A program made the position numbers and the translations under genes. The notes under the pieces were generated by a model. The model saw only the letters and a list, made by a program, of their open reading frames with translations. It searched no databases and had not been told where the DNA came from. A stretch of 64,000 nt of DNA from Rathayibacter rathayi. GTDB taxonomy: Bacteria; Actinomycetota; Actinomycetes; Actinomycetales; Microbacteriaceae. Below, one piece after another: positions 58,281 through 64,000 of this stretch (position 1 is its first letter; each line of letters begins with the position of its first letter). The stretch spans positions 1,984,001 through 2,048,000 of the forward strand of contig NZ_CP028129.1 of the NCBI RefSeq assembly GCF_004011095.1. The letters run 5' to 3'.

Positions 58281-59800
58281 TGTGGGTCCTCCTTCGGAAC
58301 GGTCCCCTCGAGCAGGTACGCGTCGACCGCGTCGTTCACGCACGAGTTCGACTTGTTGTAGGCCGTGTGGCCCTCGCCGTGGTAGGTGACGAGGTGGCCG
58401 GCCGAGAGTTCGCCCGAGAGGGCCTGGGCCCAGACGTAAGGCGTCGCCGGGTCGTTCGTCGTCCCCACGACCAGGATCGGCGCCGACCCCTCGGCGGTGA
58501 TCGGCGCGCGGGAGCCCTCGAACGCGGCGGGCCACTGGCTGCAGAGGATGTCGCCGTAGGCCAGGTAGCGTCCGATCGTCGGCGCGGCCTGCTCGAGGGC
58601 CGCTTCGTCGGCACGCATCGAGGCGGTGTCGGCGTCGTTGGAGTAGTCGACGCAGTTGATCGCGAGGAACGCCTCGGCGATGTTGTCCGAGTACTGCCCG
58701 TCGGCATCGCGGCCGTTGTAGGAGTCGGCGTACTCGAACGCGATCGCGGCATCGCCCTTGCGCACGTCGGCGAGCATCTCGCTGAGCGCTTTCCACGCTG
58801 TGGCGTCGTAGAGCGGGTAGACGATCGCGGTGAACAGCGTGTTCGCGCCCAGCTCGCGGCCGTCCGGCGCCCGAATCGGCGAGGCGTCCACATCCTCGAG
58901 CATGCCCCTGATCTGCGACATCCCCTCGTCGACCGTGCCGGTGAACGGGCAGTCGGCCGAGCGGAGGCAGTCGGCCAGGTAGGCGCGCAGTGCGCTTTCG
59001 AAGCCCTTCGCCTGCTCGAGCACCACGTCGGACGAGGTCGCCGCCGGGTCGATGGCACCGTCGAGGACGAGGCGTCCGACCCGCTCGGGGAACAGACCGG
59101 CGTAGGTGGCTCCGAGGAAGGTGCCGTAGGAGTAGCCGAGGTAGTGCAGCGTGTCGTCGCCGAGAGCCGCGCGCAGCACGTCGAGATCACGGGCTGCGCT
59201 TGACGTACCGACCTCGGCGAGAAGCGGACCACTGCGCTGCTCGCAAGCCGCGGCGAAGGCCGCAGCGGAGGCGCGCTGCGCCTGGATCCACTCGTCGCTG
59301 CCCCGCTCCCCCGGTGGGATGTCGTAGAGGTAGGAGTCGAGTCCAGCGGCATCGAGACACGAGACCGCGGTCGAGGCCCCCACTCCGCGCGGATCGAAAC
59401 CGACGACGTCGTAGCGGGCCGCGAGCGCGGAGTCGACCGCGTAGCCGGCGCTGTCCCGGATGAGGTCGACTCCTGAGCCGCCCGGTCCGCCCGGGTTCAC
59501 GAGCAGTGATCCGAGTGTCGGACCCTGCGTCGCGGGGCGTCGGATCAGGGCGATCGACGCGGTCGCGCCCGACGGATCGTCCCAGTCCAGCGGCACGGTC
59601 GCATCGGTGCAGAAAGCGCCGTCGCCGCAGTCGTCCCAGACCAGCACTTGCGAGTAGTAGGGCTCGAGACCGGCCGCGACGCTCTGCGGGTGCGGGGAGG
59701 AGGTCCGACTCACGGTCGGTCCGGGTGCGAAGCAGGCGGTGAGCAGGGAGGCGACCGCGATGATCGCGAGCACGGCTGCCGACCGGCGCCCCCTCTTCAC
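58274..59800 (-). CDS. Secreted lipoprotein alpha/beta hydrolase (tripeptidyl-aminopeptidase type)
   Basis: 508 residues: lipobox LTACF after a basic start and hydrophobic core, then SLLVNPGGPGGSG (oxyanion), YDVVGFDPRGVGAS, nucleophile GYSYGTFLGATYAGLFP, an inserted helical lid, ILVVGTTNDPATPY (acid) and HGEGHTAYN (His). This matches the actinobacterial SlpD/SlpE or tripeptidyl aminopeptidase family anchored outside the membrane. Six or more cysteines suggest disulfides. The GTG overlaps the holB stop as GTGA. Confidence 0.9.
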   Translation of the reverse strand: MKRGRRSAAVLAIIAVASLLTACFAPGPTVSRTSSPHPQSVAAGLEPYYSQVLVWDDCGDGAFCTDATVPLDWDDPSGATASIALIRRPATQGPTLGSLLVNPGGPGGSGVDLIRDSAGYAVDSALAARYDVVGFDPRGVGASTAVSCLDAAGLDSYLYDIPPGERGSDEWIQAQRASAAAFAAACEQRSGPLLAEVGTSSAARDLDVLRAALGDDTLHYLGYSYGTFLGATYAGLFPERVGRLVLDGAIDPAATSSDVVLEQAKGFESALRAYLADCLRSADCPFTGTVDEGMSQIRGMLEDVDASPIRAPDGRELGANTLFTAIVYPLYDATAWKALSEMLADVRKGDAAIAFEYADSYNGRDADGQYSDNIAEAFLAINCVDYSNDADTASMRADEAALEQAAPTIGRYLAYGDILCSQWPAAFEGSRAPITAEGSAPILVVGTTNDPATPYVWAQALSGELSAGHLVTYHGEGHTAYNKSNSCVNDAVDAYLLEGTVPKEDPQC

Positions 59801-60963
59801 GCGGCCACCGGGCGTCGGGCGGCGACCACGAGCAGCGCCTCGAGGGCGAGGACCGGCGAGACATTGGCGTCGATCCGCTGCCGCGCAGTAGCGATCGCCT
59901 CGAGGACGGCGAGAGTGCGCTCCGGCGGAGTCGAGTCTGCAAGGACCGTCATCTCGGTGCGGACCTCCTCGTTGATGACGCCCCCCGGCGCTCCGAGCTG
60001 AAGGCGCACCACATCACGGTAGAGGGAGAGGAGGTCGACGAGGATCCGATCGAGACCGTCGCGGAGGCTGCGCGTCGCACGTCGTTTCTGGTCCTCCTCG
60101 AGCGCGCGGAGCTGCGAGCGGAGCTGCGCCGGGACCGTGCCGCCGGGCTCGACGCCCAGCGACCGCAACGCCTGCTGCCGTTCGACCTCGTCGCGCTCGA
60201 TCGTGATCGCCTTGGCATCCTCGGTCGCGACCTCGATCATCCGCGCGGCGCCGAGCACGGCGTCCGAGACTCCGCGCAGGCGCAGGGCGATCCGGAGGGT
60301 CTCTTCCCGCCGCTCGCGGGCGTTCGCGTCGGTCGCCAGACGGTGCGCCATGCCGATGTGACTCTGCGCCTGGCGGGCGGCGCGCTCGGCGGTCTCGGCG
60401 TCGACACTGTCCCGGCGACACAGGAGCCCGGCGACGTCCGCCACGCTCGGCACGCGCAGCCGCACCGAGCGCACCCGGGAGCGGATGGTGGGGAGCAGGT
60501 CGGCCTCGCTCGGGGCGCACAGGATCCAGACCGTCCGCTCCGGCGGCTCCTCGAGCGCCTTCAGCAGGACGTTCGAGGTGCGCTCGCTCATCCGATCGGC
60601 GTCCTCGATGACCATGACGCGGTAGCGCGAGACCGAGGGCGAGTATTGCGAGCTGCTGACCAGGCGGCGCACCTCGTCGATCGAGATGATCACGCGTTCG
60701 GTCGCGAGCACCGAGAGGTCGGGGTGCGAGCGGGCGGCCACCTGGCGGCAATCGGGGCACTCGCCGCAGCCGCCGCGCCGGCAGAGCAGGGCCGAGGCGA
60801 AGGCGTATGCGAGGTTGGAGCGCCCGGAGCCGGGCGGGCCGGTGAGGAGCCAGGAGTGGGTCATCGCGGCCGACTCGCGGCCGCGATCGTCCCGGGGCGC
60901 GGAGGCGACCTGCAGGGCATCGATGGCGTGCTCCTGCCCGACGAGCTGGCTCCAGACGGTCAT
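59797..60963 (-). CDS. holB: DNA polymerase III subunit delta'
   Basis: A 388-residue clamp-loader subunit. Its P-loop reads GPPGSGRSN, with Arg in place of the catalytic Lys as is normal for the non-hydrolysing delta' subunit. Zinc cysteines: CRRGGCGECPDC. DADRMSERTSNVLLKALEE is the sensor region. It loads the sliding clamp during replication. ATG at 60963, 9 nt after the tmk stop; TAGCCT overlapping that stop could be an internal promoter. Confidence 0.94.
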   Translation of the reverse strand: MTVWSQLVGQEHAIDALQVASAPRDDRGRESAAMTHSWLLTGPPGSGRSNLAYAFASALLCRRGGCGECPDCRQVAARSHPDLSVLATERVIISIDEVRRLVSSSQYSPSVSRYRVMVIEDADRMSERTSNVLLKALEEPPERTVWILCAPSEADLLPTIRSRVRSVRLRVPSVADVAGLLCRRDSVDAETAERAARQAQSHIGMAHRLATDANARERREETLRIALRLRGVSDAVLGAARMIEVATEDAKAITIERDEVERQQALRSLGVEPGGTVPAQLRSQLRALEEDQKRRATRSLRDGLDRILVDLLSLYRDVVRLQLGAPGGVINEEVRTEMTVLADSTPPERTLAVLEAIATARQRIDANVSPVLALEALLVVAARRPVAA

Positions 60964-60969
60964 ACCACC

Positions 60970-60975
60970 AGGCTA
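60970..60975 (-). promoter_or_regulatory. Possible internal -10 element (TAGCCT) overlapping the tmk stop
   Basis: TAGCCT whose TAG is the tmk stop codon, 6 nt before the holB ATG. Mirrors the rsmA-ispE junction. Confidence 0.3.
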
Positions 60976-61620
60976 ACCGCGAGTACCGACAGCGGACGCA
61001 CGCTCCAGCAGTTCCTCGACACGGGAGCGCACCTCGAGCGCGATCTCGTCGATCGGACGTGCGGCGTCGACCACGAGGAAACGTTCCGCGTCGCTCGCGG
61101 CGATGGCCAGGAATCCCGCACGGACGCGTCCGTGGAACTCGGCCTTCTCGGCTTCGAGTCGGTCGAAGCGGGTGCGGGACGAGTCGAGCCGGTCGCGTGC
61201 GACGGAGGGGTCCAGATCGAGCAGGACCGTCAGGTCGGGCCGCAGATCGTGGGTCGCCCACTCCGAGAGGCGTCGGACCTCGACCGCGTCGAGCACCCGA
61301 CCCGCGCCCTGGTAGGCGACCGAGGAGTCGATGTAGCGGTCCTGCACGACGACATCACCGCGCTCGAGTGCGGGACGCACGAGGGTACCGATGTGCTGGG
61401 CGCGATCGGCCGCGTAGAGCAGGGCCTCCGCGCGGGGGTCGATCTCGCCGCGGTGATGCAGCACGATCTCGCGGATCTGTACGCCCACCTCGGTGCCCCC
61501 GGGCTCCCGGGTGCGCACGACGGTCTGACCGCGCGAGCCCAGCCACTCCTCGAGCAGCCGGGCCTGCGTCGTCTTGCCCGCGCCGTCCCCGCCCTCGAGG
61601 GTGACGAACAGCCCCGTCAC
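60973..61620 (-). CDS. tmk: Thymidylate kinase
   Basis: 215 residues: P-loop LEGGDGAGKTTQARLL, DR loop TREPGGTEVGVQIRE, QDRYIDSSVAYQG and lid RTRFDRLE. It phosphorylates dTMP to dTDP. GTG start overlaps the topA stop as GTGA. Normal length. Confidence 0.96.
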   Translation of the reverse strand: MTGLFVTLEGGDGAGKTTQARLLEEWLGSRGQTVVRTREPGGTEVGVQIREIVLHHRGEIDPRAEALLYAADRAQHIGTLVRPALERGDVVVQDRYIDSSVAYQGAGRVLDAVEVRRLSEWATHDLRPDLTVLLDLDPSVARDRLDSSRTRFDRLEAEKAEFHGRVRAGFLAIAASDAERFLVVDAARPIDEIALEVRSRVEELLERASAVGTRG

Positions 61621-64000
61621 GACTGCGTGGCGTCCGTCGTCTCGGCGGCGGCCGTCGCCGCCGCGCGGCTCGCGGCGGTCGTGCGCGACGCTGCGGGCTT
61701 CTTCGTAGCGGTGGTCTTCGCCGCGGTCGTCTTCGCGGCCGTAGTCTTCGCCGCGGTCGTCTTCGCGGCCGTAGTCTTCGCCGCGGTCGTCTTCGCGGCC
61801 GTAGTCTTCGCCGCGGTCGTCTTCGCGGCCGTAGTCTTCGCCGCGGGTTTCTTCGCCGGCGCGCGCTTGGCCGGAGCCTTCTTCGCCGGACCCTTCGCCC
61901 TCTTGTCGGCGAGCATCTGAACCGCTTGCTCGAAGTCGATCTCCTCGATCGTCATGCTCTTGGAGATCGTGACATTGGTCTCACCGTCGGTGACGTACGC
62001 GCCGAAGCGACCGTCGCGGATGCGGATCGGCTTGCCGCTGATCGGGTCCGCCTCGAACTCCTTGAGCGCGCTCGACGCACGCCGCGCCCCGTACTTGGGC
62101 TGGGCGAAGATCTCGAGTGCGGTCGAGAGGTCGACCTCGAAGATCTGGTCTTCGCTCGTGAGCGACCGGCTGTCGGTGCCCTTCTTGATGTAGGGACCGT
62201 AGCGCCCGTTCTGTGCGGTGATCGCCTCTCCACTCTCGGGGTCCTCACCCACCGTCCGCGGCAGATCGAGCAGGCGCAACGCCGTGGCCAAGTCGATCGA
62301 CGCGACGTCCATCGACCTGAACAGGGAGGAGGTGCGCGGCTTGACGACCGCGGGCTTCTTCGCGCCGCGCTTCGCCGGTGCGGGTTCGGCGACCTCACCC
62401 GTCGCCGGATCAGCCGCCGTCTCCGGCTCGGGGTCGACCTCGGTCACGTACGGGCCGAACCGGCCGTCCTTGACCACGACGGTCTTGCCGGAGTCGGGGT
62501 TGCTGCCCAGCACACGGTCGGTCTGCACCGGGGCGTCGACGAGCTCCTGCGCCTTGGCAGGGGTGAGCTCGTCGGGTGCTAGCTCGAGCGGCAGGTTGAC
62601 GCGCCGGGGCGTCTCCTGCCCCTCCTCCTGCGCAACCTCAAGGTAGGGGCCGTACTTGCCGATGCGCAGGGTGATCTCGTCGGTGATCCGCACGGAGTTG
62701 ATGCTCTTCGCGTCGATCTCGCCGAGGTTGTCGACGACGTGGCGGAGCCCCGGGTGCGTCCCACCGCCGAAGTAGAAACGGTTGAGCCAGGAGACGCGGT
62801 CCTCCTCTCCGCCGGCGATCCGGTCGAGGTCGCCTTCCATCTCGGCCGTGAAGTCGTACTCGACGAGGTCCGAGAAGAAGTCCTCGAGCAGCCGCACCAC
62901 CGAGAAGGCGATCCAGTTGGGCACGAGGGCCGTGCCGCGCGGAGTCACGTAGCCGCGGTCGACGATCGTCGAGATGATCGAGGCGTAGGTCGAGGGGCGG
63001 CCGATGCCGAGTTCCTCGAGCGACTTGACCAGGCTCGCCTCGGTGTATCGCGGGGGCGGGGAGGTCTCGTGGCCCTTCGCCTCAACCTCGGCCACGACCA
63101 CCTTCTGGCCCACCTCGAGCGGAGGCAGTTTGGCGTCCTTCTCGTCGCGGGCGCCGTGGCGCTCCTCATCGCGACCCTCCTCGTAGGCGAGCAGGAAGCC
63201 GCGGAAGGTGATGACGGTGCCGGAGGCGGTGAACTCGGCGGTTTGCGCGATGTCGCCCGCCGGCTCGGCGAGGAGGGTCACCGTGGCGGTCGAGCCCTTC
63301 GCATCGGCCATCTGCGAGGCGACCGTGCGCTTCCAGATGAGCTCGTAGAGGCGGAGATCGTTGCCGCGCAGGGTGCCTGAGAGCTGATCGGGAGTGCGGA
63401 ACGTCTCGCCCGCTGGCCGGATCGCCTCGTGCGCCTCCTGGGCGTTCTTGTTCTTGCCCGAGTAGAGACGCGGCTTCTCTGGGACCGTCTCGGCTCCGTA
63501 GAGCGAGGCCGCCTGGCTTCGCGCAGCGTTCAGCGCCTGCTGTGAGAGCCCGGGCGAGTCGGTCCTCATGTACGTGATGAAGCCGTTCTCGTAGAGCGAC
63601 TGCGCGACGCTCATCGTCTGGCGCGCTGAGAAGCGGAGCTTGCGCGCCGCCTCCTGCTGGAGCGTGGACGTGGTGAACGGGGCGGCGGGGCGCCGCGAGT
63701 AGGGCTTGGATTCGAGGTTCGAGACCCGCACTGTGGTGGCGGGTTCGCGCAGTGCCTCGGCGAGAGCTCTGGCGGAGGACTCGTCGAGGACGGTGACATC
63801 GCCCTTCAACTGTCCGCGGTCGTCGAAGTCGCGGCCGCTTCCCATTCGCTTACCGTCCAGCCGTGCCAGGCGGGCGTCGAATCCTGCCGCGGCGTCCGAC
63901 TCAGGTGCGAGCACGGTCGCGAGGTCCCAGTAGCTCGCCGAGACAAACGCCAGGCGCTCGCGCTCCCGGTCGACGACGAGGCGGGTCGCCGCCGACTGCA
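61617..64000 (-). CDS. topA: DNA topoisomerase I (5' end outside window)
   Basis: The visible part is the C-terminal 794 codons, and the frame stays open to the window edge (QSAATRLVVDRERERLAFVS). The catalytic tyrosine is in GFITYMRTDSPGLSQQAL, with PEKPRLYSGKNKNAQEAHEA and ELGIGRPSTYASIISTIVDR. Four basic topoisomerase C-terminal repeats follow (KYGPYLEV, RFGPYVTEV, RYGPYIKKGTDSRSL, RFGAYVTDGETNVTI); the zinc fingers of the E. coli enzyme are absent, as usual in actinobacteria. The tail has about nine TTAAK repeats. It relaxes negative supercoils. Confidence 0.97.
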   Translation of the reverse strand, partial: QSAATRLVVDRERERLAFVSASYWDLATVLAPESDAAAGFDARLARLDGKRMGSGRDFDDRGQLKGDVTVLDESSARALAEALREPATTVRVSNLESKPYSRRPAAPFTTSTLQQEAARKLRFSARQTMSVAQSLYENGFITYMRTDSPGLSQQALNAARSQAASLYGAETVPEKPRLYSGKNKNAQEAHEAIRPAGETFRTPDQLSGTLRGNDLRLYELIWKRTVASQMADAKGSTATVTLLAEPAGDIAQTAEFTASGTVITFRGFLLAYEEGRDEERHGARDEKDAKLPPLEVGQKVVVAEVEAKGHETSPPPRYTEASLVKSLEELGIGRPSTYASIISTIVDRGYVTPRGTALVPNWIAFSVVRLLEDFFSDLVEYDFTAEMEGDLDRIAGGEEDRVSWLNRFYFGGGTHPGLRHVVDNLGEIDAKSINSVRITDEITLRIGKYGPYLEVAQEEGQETPRRVNLPLELAPDELTPAKAQELVDAPVQTDRVLGSNPDSGKTVVVKDGRFGPYVTEVDPEPETAADPATGEVAEPAPAKRGAKKPAVVKPRTSSLFRSMDVASIDLATALRLLDLPRTVGEDPESGEAITAQNGRYGPYIKKGTDSRSLTSEDQIFEVDLSTALEIFAQPKYGARRASSALKEFEADPISGKPIRIRDGRFGAYVTDGETNVTISKSMTIEEIDFEQAVQMLADKRAKGPAKKAPAKRAPAKKPAAKTTAAKTTAAKTTAAKTTAAKTTAAKTTAAKTTAAKTTAAKTTATKKPAASRTTAASRAAATAAAETTDATQS
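61720..61850 (-). repeat. 30-bp coding repeats in the topA tail
   Basis: A 30-base unit containing gtcttcgccgcggtcgtctt recurs about four times, encoding consecutive TTAAK units on the minus strand. In-frame and therefore length-variable by units of five residues. Confidence 0.9.

Noticed and set aside
61720..61850. Tandem repeats as a regulatory or CRISPR element
   Set aside because: They are in-frame coding repeats (TTAAK) of the topA basic tail.

Overview
The window is high-GC (roughly 70 percent) chromosomal DNA of an actinobacterium. It most resembles the family Microbacteriaceae (Rathayibacter/Clavibacter-like), judged from protein family types, gene order and actinobacterial start signals; this is recognition by eye, not a database match. 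About 57 protein genes, one tRNA-Thr(CGU) and one FMN riboswitch can be supported. Most of the window is vegetative housekeeping sequence. I see no prophage, integrase, transposase or CRISPR array.

Layout. 1-10 kb: a membrane-anchored molybdopterin oxidoreductase, then the actinobacterial block ispE-rsmA-tatD-metG-rsmI with divergent pmt (protein mannosyltransferase) and a YeiH-type exporter. 10-18.5 kb: metY plus a CoA-binding protein, an rtcB remnant, two secreted peptidoglycan-binding hydrolases, sdaA, and a sulfurtransferase. 18.5-28 kb: a YyaL-type protein, a PLDc_N membrane protein, the giant helicase HrpA, an MFS exporter, an aldo/keto reductase and an alpha/beta hydrolase. 28-40 kb: a secreted M28 peptidase with an LAATG sorting signal, a CPT-like kinase, and a large secreted nuclease. 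This part is interspersed with decayed genes (ku, nei2, an AztD-like gene). It ends with a Ski2-like helicase with a DUF3516-type tail. 40-52 kb: MOSC, DUF3054 and DUF3097 proteins; a lower-GC ABC exporter cassette preceded by a 20-codon ORF; the FMN-riboswitch-controlled ribD-ribE-ribBA-ribH operon; an MHS-type transporter and an ABC exporter. 52-64 kb: SDR, lipoprotein, SpoU methyltransferase, succinate-semialdehyde dehydrogenase, PncA, PBP4-type carboxypeptidase, tRNA-Thr, and the tightly overlapping minus-strand operon topA-tmk-holB-hydrolase-tetR.

What stands out is not a new enzyme system but small-scale structure. (i) Two unrelated families of short near-perfect palindromes (59 bp and 66 bp) are each present twice at exactly constant length. 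One 59-bp copy lies in-frame inside hrpA, and one 66-bp copy forms the C-terminus of the CPT-like kinase next to a 52-nt pure pyrimidine tract. (ii) Two oppositely oriented arrays of about 19-bp units lie upstream of the molybdopterin gene. (iii) Nucleic-acid repair genes have decayed: Ku has three apparent in-frame internal deletions plus a poly-G frameshift, nei2 has frameshifts and a stop, and rtcB is truncated with a metal-ligand His changed to Arg. (iv) A TAGNNT hexamer recurs at a fixed 6-7 nt before at least 15 start codons, plus one at 9 nt, the signature expected of leaderless mRNAs; it also fixes several start choices.
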